From NCBI GenBank assembly GCA_023212695.1, contig JALCCG010000074.1, forward strand, positions 17,123-81,122: 64,000 nucleotides of DNA. The letters run 5' to 3'. Below are positions 8,955-18,924 of this stretch, one piece after another. Each line of letters starts with the position of its first letter. Position 1 is the stretch's first letter. Under the pieces are notes generated by a model. That model saw nothing but the letters and a program-made list of their open reading frames with translations, made no database searches and was not told the DNA's origin. Position numbers and translations under genes: made by a program. The stretch comes from Sporisorium sorghi. Taxonomy: Eukaryota; Basidiomycota; Ustilaginomycetes; Ustilaginales; Ustilaginaceae.

Positions 8955-9652
8955 TGAAACAATCCAAATTGATGCTGGATCAGGTGAGTAAGGAATTCGG
9001 CGACGGGGATACGTCCGTTAAAGTGCTGGACCGCATTTCACTGGATATCAAGAGCGGTGAGTTCGTAGCGGTGGTCGGTCCTTCCGGGTCCGGCAAGAGT
9101 ACCTTCCTGTCCATAGCAGGGGCACTGCTATCTCCTACGCAGGGGCGAATCTGGATGGGTGATCATGAAATCACCAAGCTGTCGGCCAAAAAAATGAATC
9201 AGCTGCGGCTGAGCCATATCGGATTTGTCTTTCAATCCTCGAATCTCATTCCGTATTTGACCGTTCGTGATCAGCTACTGTTAATTGCCAAGTTGGCCGG
9301 CCAGCAGGGCCAGGAACCAAAGCAGCGGGCAGACCATCTGCTTGAGCGCCTGGGCTTGTCCCATCGTAAGAATCATTATCCCGAGAGCCTGTCAGGCGGT
9401 GAACGCCAGCGCGTTGCCATTGCCCGGGCCTGGATGAACGACCCGGAGCTCATTCTGGCAGATGAGCCCACCGCCAGTCTGGATTCTGAACGCGGCCGGA
9501 CCGTCGTGCAGATGTTGGCCGATGAGGTGAAGCTGCGCCAGAAGGCCGCCGTGATGGTCACCCATGACAAGCGTATGCTGGATCTGTGTGACCGGATTGT
9601 ATATATCGAGGACGGCAAGCTGTCCGAGCAGCCGCAGCCGATTCTGCTGTAG
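8954..9652 (+). CDS. hrtA: HrtA-like haem exporter ATPase
   Basis: 232-aa ABC ATPase, cytoplasmic partner of HrtB. Walker A GPSGSGKS is at residues 42-49, the Q-loop in FVFQSSNLIPYL at about 91-102, signature LSGGE at 146-150, Walker B ILADEP at 167-172, and the H-loop in VTHDKRM. The short MacB/LolD-type length and the FQSSNLIPYLTV wording fit HrtA. It is translationally coupled to hrtB and last in the block, followed by a strong terminator. Confidence 0.88.
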   Translation: MKQSKLMLDQVSKEFGDGDTSVKVLDRISLDIKSGEFVAVVGPSGSGKSTFLSIAGALLSPTQGRIWMGDHEITKLSAKKMNQLRLSHIGFVFQSSNLIPYLTVRDQLLLIAKLAGQQGQEPKQRADHLLERLGLSHRKNHYPESLSGGERQRVAIARAWMNDPELILADEPTASLDSERGRTVVQMLADEVKLRQKAAVMVTHDKRMLDLCDRIVYIEDGKLSEQPQPILL

Positions 9653-9657
9653 AATGA

Positions 9658-9703
9658 AAAGACCGGATCCATCCCGACAAACCTGAGGATGAATCCGGTC
9701 TTT
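9658..9703 (+). terminator. Terminator after hrtA
   Basis: An 11-bp arm AAAGACCGGAT pairs with ATCCGGTCTTT across a loop that itself contains a CATCC/GGATG pairing, followed by TTTATT. It starts 6 nt past the stop. Confidence 0.8.
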
Positions 9704-9982
9704 ATTATGCTGAATGTGCAAACACATTCCAGCTCTCGAAGAAGGCCACATGCCCAATTGGCCGTATGGCTTCTGTCCCCCCTAAATCGAAATGACTGCA
9801 TATATCCGCTGCCTTTAGCCCCAATTCCAAATAATCAGCGTGCTGTCCTCTATGTCTCTCTCCATTATAGGGTTGATGGACATGCTGCTAGGGGATAATA
9901 TCCTCAGACAAAGGGACAAATCCTTCCACTTTTGGGTCTTGTATGTTATTTCCGAGGTACAATCATAGATTTCATTCCAAAT
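9704..9982. other. Non-coding region between hrtA and the purA terminator
   Basis: It lies between two convergent transcription units. Short reading frames here have no ribosome-binding site. I see nothing functional beyond the flanking terminators. Confidence 0.5.
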
Positions 9983-10022
9983 AAAAAGAAAAACCCGCAT
10001 GGCATCGCCATTAGCAGGTTTC
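9983..10022 (-). terminator. Terminator after purA
   Basis: Minus-strand stem AACCTGC...ATGGC / GCCAT...GCGGGTT with loop GAT, followed by TTTTTC. It lies about 55 bp past the purA stop. Confidence 0.75.
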
Positions 10023-10078
10023 GCAATATATCTTCTTTTCCAAATTGGAATGGATTCTACTCTTGTTCCAACTCGATA

Positions 10079-11479
<1,401 letters not shown>

Positions 11480-11492
<13 letters not shown>

Positions 11493-11508
11493 CATTTTTT
11501 AAAGTCAA
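11480..11508 (-). promoter_or_regulatory. purA sigma-A promoter
   Basis: Minus strand: TTGACT, 17-nt spacer, TACACT. It lies about 110 bp upstream of the purA start and immediately downstream of the PurR-type boxes. Confidence 0.75.
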
Positions 11509-11512
11509 ATAC

Positions 11513-11556
11513 AAAAACGAACAATCGCACATCAGTGTGTACGATTGTTCGGAATT
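11513..11556. promoter_or_regulatory. Paired PurBoxes (PurR operator) upstream of purA
   Basis: AAAAACGAACAAT at 11513-11525 and, inverted, AATTCCGAACAAT at 11544-11556 match the Bacillus PurBox pattern AWWWCCGAACWWT. They are separated by 18 nt, close to the usual 16-17. They abut the purA -35. The same sequence forms a near-perfect hairpin followed by TTTTTG on the minus strand, so it could also end transcription of the helicase operon. Confidence 0.65.
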
Positions 11557-11724
11557 AGGACGAGATTATGGAATGATTTCTGCTTTATTCGGGAATGTGC
11601 AATAAGAAACGCCCTGAACTTACAGGTTGCGGCAGGTATTAGAGATTTTCCCGAACTTTACGACAAAGGCCACATGCGCCATTAAGAAACCAATAGAATC
11701 CTTGCTAACAAGCTGCCTCTGTCG
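11557..11724. other. Short non-coding stretch between the replicative helicase and the PurR operator
   Basis: Part of a 356-bp gap between the helicase gene and purA. Apart from the operator, promoter and inverted repeat annotated separately, I see no further gene or structure. Confidence 0.5.
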
Positions 11725-13089
11725 TCACCCGGCGGCAAAGGCATCCGCATGCGTTCGCTCGTAATTTACGAACTTGTTAAAGTTCTTGAGGAACACCAGC
11801 TCTACTGTGCCTACGGGACCATTACGCTGTTTGGCAATGATGATCTCGATGATGTTCTTCTTCTCCGTTTCCTGATTGTAATAATCATCCCGGTATAAGA
11901 AGGCCACGATATCGGCATCCTGCTCAATTGAACCGGATTCCCGAAGGTCACTCATCATCGGACGCTTGTCCTGACGCTGCTCCACGCCCCGGCTGAGCTG
12001 TGACAGCGCAATAACCGGCACCTCAAGCTCCCGGGCAATCTGCTTGAGCGTACGTGAGATCTCAGATACCTCCTGCTGCCGGTTCTCGCCCGCCTTGCCG
12101 CGTCCATGAATGAGCTGCAGATAATCGATCAGTATCATGCCGAGCCCCTTCTCTTTCTTCAAACGGCGGCATTTTGCACGGATATCGGCAACCGTTACGC
12201 CGGGTGTATCATCAATGTAAATTTCCGCTTCCGACAGTGCCGCAATGCCCATGGTCAGCTTGGACCAATCGTCGTCACCCTTAAAATCCCCGTTCCGCAT
12301 GACATTTGCATCCAGATTGGCCTCGGCGCAAATCATACGCTGAACCAATTGCGGCGCAGACATCTCCAGACTGAAGATGGCGACGGTTTCCTTAGCCCGG
12401 ATAGCCACGTTCTGGGCAATATTCAGTGCGAAGGCCGTCTTACCTACGGACGGACGGGCCGCCACAATAATCAAGTCATTTCGCTGGAATCCACTCGTCA
12501 TTTTATCCAGATCAACGAAGCCGGACGGAATCCCCGTTGTATTCCCGCGGTTCTGGTGGAGGACCTCCACCTTCTCAAATACTTCCATCAGCACATCGCG
12601 AATCGCAATGAACCCGCTGCCTGTGCGTCGGTTGGAAATCTCCAGAATGCGGCGCTCTGCTTCACTCAGCATGCCGGATACATCTTCGCCTCCGGTGTAT
12701 CCCTCGCTGACAATCTGTGTTGCTGTTCGAATCAACCGCCGCAGCATCGATTTCTCTTCGATAATCTGAGCGTAATAATCCACGTTGGCCGCCGTCGGAA
12801 CCGCATGGGCCAGCTTCGCTAAATAACTGACTCCTCCGATTTCCTCCAGTTGGCCTTTATCCTGAAGAAGAGATGTAAGGGTCACCAGATCGATCGGTTG
12901 ATTGCCTTCTCCAAGCTGCACCATAACTTCGTAAATCATCTGGTGCGTTTTATCGTAGAAGTCCTCGGACTGCACCCGCTCCATCGCTGTGATCAGCGCT
13001 TCACTCTGCAGCAGAATGGCACCCAGCACCGCCTGCTCTGCCTCAAGGTTCTGCGGAGGGACCCGATCGAAATAGAGTTCTCCTCCCAT
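11725..13089 (-). CDS. dnaB: Replicative DNA helicase (DnaB; called DnaC in Bacillus)
   Basis: Hexameric 5'-3' helicase of the replication fork, 454 aa. The N-terminal DnaB domain (PPQNLEAEQAVLGAILL, residues 11-27) interacts with primase. The RecA-like domain has Walker A ARPSVGKTA at 211-219, Walker B GMILIDYLQLI, and the DnaB motif SQLSRGVEQRQDKRPMMSDL. GGAGGAG lies 4 nt before the ATG. The gene starts 1 nt past the rplI stop in the yybS-gdpP-rplI-dnaB order known from Bacillus. Confidence 0.97.
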   Translation of the reverse strand: MGGELYFDRVPPQNLEAEQAVLGAILLQSEALITAMERVQSEDFYDKTHQMIYEVMVQLGEGNQPIDLVTLTSLLQDKGQLEEIGGVSYLAKLAHAVPTAANVDYYAQIIEEKSMLRRLIRTATQIVSEGYTGGEDVSGMLSEAERRILEISNRRTGSGFIAIRDVLMEVFEKVEVLHQNRGNTTGIPSGFVDLDKMTSGFQRNDLIIVAARPSVGKTAFALNIAQNVAIRAKETVAIFSLEMSAPQLVQRMICAEANLDANVMRNGDFKGDDDWSKLTMGIAALSEAEIYIDDTPGVTVADIRAKCRRLKKEKGLGMILIDYLQLIHGRGKAGENRQQEVSEISRTLKQIARELEVPVIALSQLSRGVEQRQDKRPMMSDLRESGSIEQDADIVAFLYRDDYYNQETEKKNIIEIIIAKQRNGPVGTVELVFLKNFNKFVNYERTHADAFAAG

Positions 13090-13090
13090 A

Positions 13091-13534
13091 TTACTCCTCC
13101 GTGATTTGAACCTTGACCGTCGCCTTGACGTCAGGATGCAGCTTCACCGGAACCTGGGTTACACCCAGACTGCGGATCGGATCGCTAAGTTCAATTTTGC
13201 GTTTGTCGATTTTGATCTTCTGTCCTGCCAGCGCCTCAGCGATTTGTTTGCTTGTGATTGCTCCGAACAGCCGGCCGCCTTCGCCTGCTTTGGCTTTCAG
13301 GACAACCGTCATCTCTTCCAGCTTCTTGCCAAGTGCCTGTGCATCTTCCTTCTCCTGAGCTTTACGCTTCTCCTCGGAAGCTTGTTGCTGCTCCAGGTTC
13401 TTCATGTTGCCATCGGTTGCCGGGCGAGCAACGCCACGCGGAATCAGAAAGTTGGTAGCGTATCCTTCGGATACTTCCTTCACTTCACCTTTCTTGCCTT
13501 GGCCCTTCATATCTTTTATGAAAATGACTTTCAT
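13091..13534 (-). CDS. rplI: 50S ribosomal protein L9
   Basis: 147-aa ribosomal protein with the classical N-terminal motif ([20 protein letters not shown]), followed by [12 protein letters not shown], a long central helix rich in Lys/Glu/Gln, and a C-terminal rRNA-binding domain. Its ATG overlaps the gdpP stop (ATGA), so translation is probably coupled. It is in an operon with gdpP and dnaB. Confidence 0.98.
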   Translation of the reverse strand: MKVIFIKDMKGQGKKGEVKEVSEGYATNFLIPRGVARPATDGNMKNLEQQQASEEKRKAQEKEDAQALGKKLEEMTVVLKAKAGEGGRLFGAITSKQIAEALAGQKIKIDKRKIELSDPIRSLGVTQVPVKLHPDVKATVKVQITEE

Positions 13535-15531
13535 TCAAATAACCCCTCTTTCGCTTCGATGTCCGCCAGTACCTCCATCAACTTCTCCTCTGCCTTCTCA
13601 GGAGTCGTATCCAGCTGTACTGCGGCGTTCGTTAAGTGTCCGCCTCCCCCGAGACGTTCCATAATCATCTGAACATTCATCTTGCCCATCGAACGGGCGC
13701 TAATACCAATCTTGCCGTCGGTGCGTTCGCTAATAACAAACGATGCCTGCACATCCGTCATATTAAGCAGCATATCCGCTACTTGAGCGATCAGCAGCTG
13801 CGGCATGGGCTCCCCGTTCTTCGATACCGCAATAGCGATATGGTCATATACCATTCTAGCATGTTTTACGATTTCTGCCTTCGCTATAAATTCTGTCAGA
13901 TCTTCCTTGAGCACCCGCTGAATCATCATCGTATCGGCACCGTGACGCCGCAGGAATCCGGCGGCCTCGAATGTTCTCGATCCCGTGTGCAGCGCAAAAT
14001 GCTTCGTGTCCACCGTAATCCCGGCTAATAACGCGGTGGCTTCAACCGGGGTAAGGGATACCCGCTCGTGAATATACTGAAGTACCTCCGTGACCAGCTC
14101 GCAGGTCGATGAAGCATACGGCTCAAGATAGATTAACACAGCGTCGTTGATGAACTCTTCACCGCGCCGATGGTGGTCCATGACAACGACCCGGCTGGCA
14201 CGATGCACCAGACGCGGTTCCATCGTCATGGAGGCTTTATGTGTATCAACGACAACCAGCAGCGTATGCTCCGTCATCATCTGCATCGCTTGTTCTGTCG
14301 AAACGAATCGGCTCATCAACGCCTCATCCTTCCGGACCTCTTCCATAATCCGTGAAATGGATGGGTTCAATCCCTCCAGGACAATGTAAGCCTCAACCTT
14401 GTACATCTGGGCAGCTTTCAGCACGCCGATGGCTGCTCCGATCACATCCATATCCGGCAGCTTATGCCCCATAATGATGACTTTGTCGCTCTCCTGCATC
14501 AAATCACGCAGCGCATGGGAGATGACGCGCGCTCTTACCCGCGTCCGCTTCTCCACCGCATTGGATTTACCGCCGTAGAAGGAAAGGCGCTGGCCCGCTT
14601 TGACTGCGGCCTGGTCTCCGCCACGGCCAAGAGCCATATCCAGACTGGATTGCGCCAGCTGACCGAGCTCCGTGATGTCATCAGAGCCGAAGGCAAGGCC
14701 GACACTTAAGGTTAATGGCACCTTCAAATCAGCCGTCATCTCCCGGACTTCATCCAGGATCAGAAACCGGCTGTTCTCCAGCGCTTCCAGAGATCTGTGG
14801 TTCAGCATCATCAGATAACGATCCGACGAAAGTCTCCGCAGATAAACGTTAAATTCACGTGCCCAATCCGTGATCTCGCTGGTTACCTTTGCAATCAGCG
14901 CGGTCCGCTGCTGATCATCCATGCCCTGCGAAGCCTCATCGATGTTATCCAACATGATGATGCCCAGGGCCAGACGCTCATCCTCATAACGCTGCCTTAG
15001 CACCGCCAGCTCGGTGATCTCATCCAGATAAATCAGTCGTTCATCCGGAATGACCGTGGCTCCGTAGAACTTATCCTCGTGAGAGATCTCCAGCCTGATT
15101 TCCTTCGGCATTTTCTCCTTGTGTTCCTTCTTCTCTTGGGACTCCTGCAACGCTACCACCAGCTGGGGAAACAGCTCCTGCAAGGATACGCCAACCAGAG
15201 TCTGATGCGGAAACATGTTGACCACGAATTGATTATGCCATTCCAAGGTCCTGTCCTCGCTGTACAGCACAATGCCAAATGGCAGCACACTGACGGCTTC
15301 ACCCTCTACCCGCTGAATCCGGAATGAGAGGTCACCGATGTAATCTACCAGCTCGCGGCGGAACTTCATCTCCGTCTTCAGCATGGCATATCCGCCTGTT
15401 ACCGCAAGCAGCAGCCCGACCAGGCCCAGGATCGTGTTGTAGAACGACAGGAAAATAACAAGCAGAAGCACTAGCGCAAACGCCCAGACGGTATGATAGC
15501 CGTGCCAGCGTTTCTGCAGAAATTTAGGCAT
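13531..15531 (-). CDS. gdpP: GdpP (YybT) cyclic-di-AMP phosphodiesterase
   Basis: 666-aa membrane protein that hydrolyses c-di-AMP to pApA and so affects wall stress and potassium homeostasis. Two N-terminal membrane segments (about residues 12-50) are followed by a PAS-like domain (about 70-150), a degenerate GGDEF domain (about 170-300; no canonical GGDEF sequence), and a C-terminal DHH/DHHA1 domain. Metal-binding motifs are visible: [25 protein letters not shown] and [20 protein letters not shown]-type ribosome site precedes the ATG. It is co-transcribed with yybS upstream and rplI downstream. Confidence 0.95.
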   Translation of the reverse strand: MPKFLQKRWHGYHTVWAFALVLLLVIFLSFYNTILGLVGLLLAVTGGYAMLKTEMKFRRELVDYIGDLSFRIQRVEGEAVSVLPFGIVLYSEDRTLEWHNQFVVNMFPHQTLVGVSLQELFPQLVVALQESQEKKEHKEKMPKEIRLEISHEDKFYGATVIPDERLIYLDEITELAVLRQRYEDERLALGIIMLDNIDEASQGMDDQQRTALIAKVTSEITDWAREFNVYLRRLSSDRYLMMLNHRSLEALENSRFLILDEVREMTADLKVPLTLSVGLAFGSDDITELGQLAQSSLDMALGRGGDQAAVKAGQRLSFYGGKSNAVEKRTRVRARVISHALRDLMQESDKVIIMGHKLPDMDVIGAAIGVLKAAQMYKVEAYIVLEGLNPSISRIMEEVRKDEALMSRFVSTEQAMQMMTEHTLLVVVDTHKASMTMEPRLVHRASRVVVMDHHRRGEEFINDAVLIYLEPYASSTCELVTEVLQYIHERVSLTPVEATALLAGITVDTKHFALHTGSRTFEAAGFLRRHGADTMMIQRVLKEDLTEFIAKAEIVKHARMVYDHIAIAVSKNGEPMPQLLIAQVADMLLNMTDVQASFVISERTDGKIGISARSMGKMNVQMIMERLGGGGHLTNAAVQLDTTPEKAEEKLMEVLADIEAKEGLFE

Positions 15532-15542
15532 GACTCATCACC

Positions 15543-16469
15543 CTATCTTTTGTTTTTACTAAAGGCCTGACGAAGTGGAAACGCCAGATCCAGGATTCCG
15601 ATAATCATAGCCGGCGGGAACAGAACAATCGGGATAGCCGTCAAGAGCGGCACAATCGGATGCCATTTCCGCTCGTGAGCGAGGTAATAGAAGAACCCCA
15701 GCGCTTGAATCATGAAACAGATCTGCAGCAATGGCGTAGCATTGGCCACAATCATCTTCATGAAGGTATTGTCCGAATCGATGGTTGCAATATTGATGAA
15801 GAAAATAAGCAGGTAGTACCAGATCAGGGAGCGCGGCAGCATCCATTCTCTAGCCGGCTTCAGCCGAGGCACAGACAATCCCATGCTATGGAGTGTAGGG
15901 CGAGCCAGCGCGTGGGTTACCACGGTCATGAGAAACGAGCTGATAATCATCGCAAATGGAACCAAGCGCATCGTCTGATCCTTAATCAGCTGCGTATCTA
16001 GCTCCGTTCCCAAGAACTGACCACCGATCCCGCCTTCAACGCCCATCTCCGAAAGCGGAGCGGTCGTCATTTTCACGATCTCATCCACATAATCCGACAG
16101 GTTTAACTGGAAGAAAGCTGTGCTGATCATCAGCAGCAGAAGCATCTCCACCAGCATGACAGCCATGCCATACTTCAATACTTGCATTGCCGACTTCCGC
16201 TTCCTGTACAAATACCCCATAATAATTCCCGGAACCGCAAAATAAATCGCGAATAACAGATAGATGGGATCAATCAGAAGCGCAATAAGCCACACCGGCA
16301 CCACATGCATAAAAAAAGATTTTGTATTCAAAGCCGTAAATAGAATCGCAACCGGCAGAACTAACAAGAAAGCCGTTACGATCGAAAAGGGTGTGAGTAA
16401 TGATAGCAGCAGAAGCAAATAAATAACGCTCCATACCGCCGTAGTCCAGCGCAGTTTCAATATGTTCAC
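15543..16469 (-). CDS. yybS: YybS family (DUF2232) polytopic membrane protein
   Basis: 308-aa protein with about eight hydrophobic segments, matching the YybS/DUF2232 family by operon place and composition; function unknown. In Bacillus it is also directly upstream of gdpP. The GTG start forms a GTGA overlap with the stop of the preceding gene. A TTG three codons later has GAGGTG at 6 nt and is an alternative start. Confidence 0.85.
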   Translation of the reverse strand: MNILKLRWTTAVWSVIYLLLLLSLLTPFSIVTAFLLVLPVAILFTALNTKSFFMHVVPVWLIALLIDPIYLLFAIYFAVPGIIMGYLYRKRKSAMQVLKYGMAVMLVEMLLLLMISTAFFQLNLSDYVDEIVKMTTAPLSEMGVEGGIGGQFLGTELDTQLIKDQTMRLVPFAMIISSFLMTVVTHALARPTLHSMGLSVPRLKPAREWMLPRSLIWYYLLIFFINIATIDSDNTFMKMIVANATPLLQICFMIQALGFFYYLAHERKWHPIVPLLTAIPIVLFPPAMIIGILDLAFPLRQAFSKNKR

Positions 16470-16777
16470 CTCTTACGCAAATGTTCTTCGAGTGCGGAAA
16501 TATCCTGGTACCAATCTTCCAGCTGATGTCCTTCCTGCTTATGCTTTTTCAATTTTTCTAACAAGAGATCATCCATATCCCGATAGGTCAAGCCGAGCCT
16601 TCGGCCCAGTATGTACGAGCTCATCATCAGGCTTGCCAAACTATCTCCAACCTTTGTAGTGCTGCCTTCCCATAGAGCTTTGAATAACCGGGATACATTA
16701 TCGATTACTTCGGTTTTGAGCCATTCAATCACTTTAGCGCGTTTAGCTACATCCAAGTCCTTCGGCATATTTGGCAT
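16466..16777 (-). CDS. MazG-like family protein
   Basis: About 103 aa, all-alpha. The wording RAKVIEWLKTEVIDNVSRLFKALWEG and GDSLASLMMSSYILGRRLGL fits the MazG-like family next to yybS in Bacilli. It is much shorter than true MazG NTP pyrophosphatases, and I do not see the full EExxE-type metal site, so enzymatic activity is uncertain. The ATG at 16777 is 8 nt from GGGAG; the ATG at 16783 is too close to it. First gene of the yybS-gdpP-rplI-dnaB run. Confidence 0.8.
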   Translation of the reverse strand: MPNMPKDLDVAKRAKVIEWLKTEVIDNVSRLFKALWEGSTTKVGDSLASLMMSSYILGRRLGLTYRDMDDLLLEKLKKHKQEGHQLEDWYQDISALEEHLRKR

Positions 16778-17020
16778 ATCCATCTCTCCCTGAAAACAGC
16801 TTTATTCTCCATTATAGCATAAAAAAAAGCCACCCACACAAAGGCCCAGGGCACCCTGTCCATCCTTTAGTCCCATGGGAAAGAGATAACCTACCTTCTC
16901 TTTGTACTCCAATTGGGCCCAGCTTATTCCCCCGACTTCTGATCTTTTGGATAACTATGAAAAAACAGGGCGTGTTACCCACGTCATCATCGCGGTCCCA
17001 CACCCTTGTTATTTACAATC

Positions 17021-17464
17021 CTAGATGGATTGAGGCGCCCCTTGGGACTCCATCGTCTCCTTGGAAACAAACCGTTCACAGTACTCAATAATGAGGCTTC
17101 TACGCACAATCCCAATAAAGCGATTCATATCATCCACAACTGGCACGAAGTTCTGCACTTTTGCCAGATTAATCAGATCCTCCATCCGGGCATCGATGGA
17201 CACCGGCTTCATGTCCATACGGAAAGGAACATCCTTCAGCAAAAATTTCGAAGCGTTCTCAAATGTGATTTTGCCATCCGAGTTCTTCATATGCCACAAC
17301 AGATCCCCTTCGGTCACCGTTCCAGCATACTCGCCGTTCTTACCGAGTACGGGCACAGCCGTATATCGATGAAACTCCATGCGTTCCAGCGTCTGCCTGA
17401 GTGTGGAATCCAGCGTTAAACAGATTACTTCCTGCTTCGGCAATAGAAAAAAAGCGATATTCAT
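17021..17464 (-). CDS. Stand-alone CBS-pair protein
   Basis: 147-aa protein made of two CBS motifs (about residues 15-60, YTAVPVLGKNGEYAGTVTEGDLL; and about 85-135, FVPVVDDMNRFIGIVRRSLI). CBS pairs bind adenine nucleotides; in the same length class, Bacillus DarB/YkuL binds c-di-AMP. The proximity to gdpP makes such a ligand tempting, but sequence similarity to DarB looks limited, so this is inference. GGAGG lies 10 nt before the ATG. Single-gene unit. Confidence 0.85.
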   Translation of the reverse strand: MNIAFFLLPKQEVICLTLDSTLRQTLERMEFHRYTAVPVLGKNGEYAGTVTEGDLLWHMKNSDGKITFENASKFLLKDVPFRMDMKPVSIDARMEDLINLAKVQNFVPVVDDMNRFIGIVRRSLIIEYCERFVSKETMESQGAPQSI

Positions 17465-17611
17465 AAAACATTATCCTCCTTATGACTTCAACATCATGAA
17501 GCCATGTTAAGTAACCTTCTCTTATGAAGCCTAGGTATGCAGGTTACTCCTTCCCCTATCCATACTCATACATACGTTAGCTTCATCGTTCTGATTCCCT
17601 TGTATAGGGCA

Positions 17612-17646
17612 CAAAATCAGCAGCCAGACAACCCGGACTGCTGATT
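17612..17646 (-). terminator. Terminator after the LCP gene
   Basis: Perfect 9-bp stem AATCAGCAG / CTGCTGATT with some inner pairing, followed on the minus strand by TTTTG. About 50 bp past the LCP stop. Confidence 0.65.
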
Positions 17647-17695
17647 GAGGTGAAGCAACGCACTATGACCATCATCCGGAAGTACCGGTGTTTAT

Positions 17696-18682
17696 TTATT
17701 TCAGTTTTTGCTTCTCTGCATCTTTTGGCTGCAGCAGTTGGTTGGCCGGTGTGTTCGGATCCATCCAGCTGTCAATCAGATCGCGGGCTTCCTGCACATC
17801 TTCCATATCGGGTTCATTATAATAAACACCGCCTATTTTCATGCCTTCGCCCATAATCGTATAGCTGGTCATATCCACCTTGCCTCCGGTCAGCATCTGC
17901 TTGGCCAGATCAATAATGAACTTTGGCTGCATGTCGGTTTGGAAATTATCACCCATGATCTCAATCAGCTCCGGCACCTTGCCGATCTGATCAAGCTTCA
18001 TGACCCGCTTGGCAGCGACATCCAGAAACACCTGTTGTCTCTTCGCCCGATTAAAGTCGCTATCTTCACGGTAACGCACATAATTCAAGGCTTCCTCACC
18101 GTTGTAAATCGACTTGTTTGCCTCGATCGTAAATTTCTCGTGGTCTTTGCCTTTATTGACGATATCCTTGCCAATCGGCAGTTCAACCCCGCCAATGGCG
18201 TCAACCACGTCCTTCAATCCCTGAAAATTAATGGAGGCATAATAGTTGAGGTCCTCCTCAAAAAATGCTTCCATCGTATCTTTGGCCATCTGATGACCAC
18301 CAAAGGCAAATGCGTGGTTAATCTTATCCTTCTTGTCCTTACCGATAATATCGACATACGTGTCCCTTGGAACTGAAATGAGCAGCACCTTGGAATCCAG
18401 TGGACGCACAACTGCATAGATCAGCGTGTCCGAACGGGCAGGCTCATCCTCCCGCTGGTCACTGCCCAGCAGCATGACAGAGAACGGTTCGCTTTGAAGT
18501 ACTACAGGCTCGGGTGTCTTGTCGCTCTGCAGCGGTTTATACGATTTCTGCAATGATTCCTCTACATCCTTTGCCATAAACAAATCAAAGGCTACAACCG
18601 CAAGCTGTGTTCTGAACAAAAATGCGGATGATCCCAGCAGTATGACAATAGCGAGAGTAATATATATTGATTTCCTCTTCAT
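17696..18682 (-). CDS. LytR-CpsA-Psr (LCP) family wall-polymer transferase
   Basis: 328-aa type II membrane protein. An N-terminal anchor (about residues 5-25) precedes an extracytoplasmic LCP domain. Family landmarks are VMLLGSDQREDEPARSDTLI, VPRDTYVDI, a cluster INHAFAFGG, IGGVELPI, and NYVRYREDSDFNRAKRQQ. LCP enzymes attach teichoic acids or other anionic polymers from lipid carriers to peptidoglycan. The ATG follows AAGGA at 9 nt, and a TATAAT-like sequence lies just before that. Transcribed alone. Confidence 0.93.
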   Translation of the reverse strand: MKRKSIYITLAIVILLGSSAFLFRTQLAVVAFDLFMAKDVEESLQKSYKPLQSDKTPEPVVLQSEPFSVMLLGSDQREDEPARSDTLIYAVVRPLDSKVLLISVPRDTYVDIIGKDKKDKINHAFAFGGHQMAKDTMEAFFEEDLNYYASINFQGLKDVVDAIGGVELPIGKDIVNKGKDHEKFTIEANKSIYNGEEALNYVRYREDSDFNRAKRQQVFLDVAAKRVMKLDQIGKVPELIEIMGDNFQTDMQPKFIIDLAKQMLTGGKVDMTSYTIMGEGMKIGGVYYNEPDMEDVQEARDLIDSWMDPNTPANQLLQPKDAEKQKLK

Positions 18683-18924
18683 GAGTTCGATTCCTTCTTT
18701 ATTATAAAATAAATTAATGGATAAGTCAGATCGTTAAAGGCCCTTAATTGCACCCAAAGCTACTTGGCTCACCCTCCTTTCCTTATTAAACGGGATATCC
18801 TCCCGTTGACTCACTTATATTTAGAAGACCAGCTTCAGCACATCATCTATTGTAAACCAGATGATTATCAATTGTGAACCCTTCACGGGCAGTTCTATAA
18901 ATCTACCAAATCTTCATCTATCAG

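Noticed and set aside
16812..16880. Terminator after the CBS gene
   Set aside because: There is a run of eight T on the minus strand, but no convincing stem in front of it.
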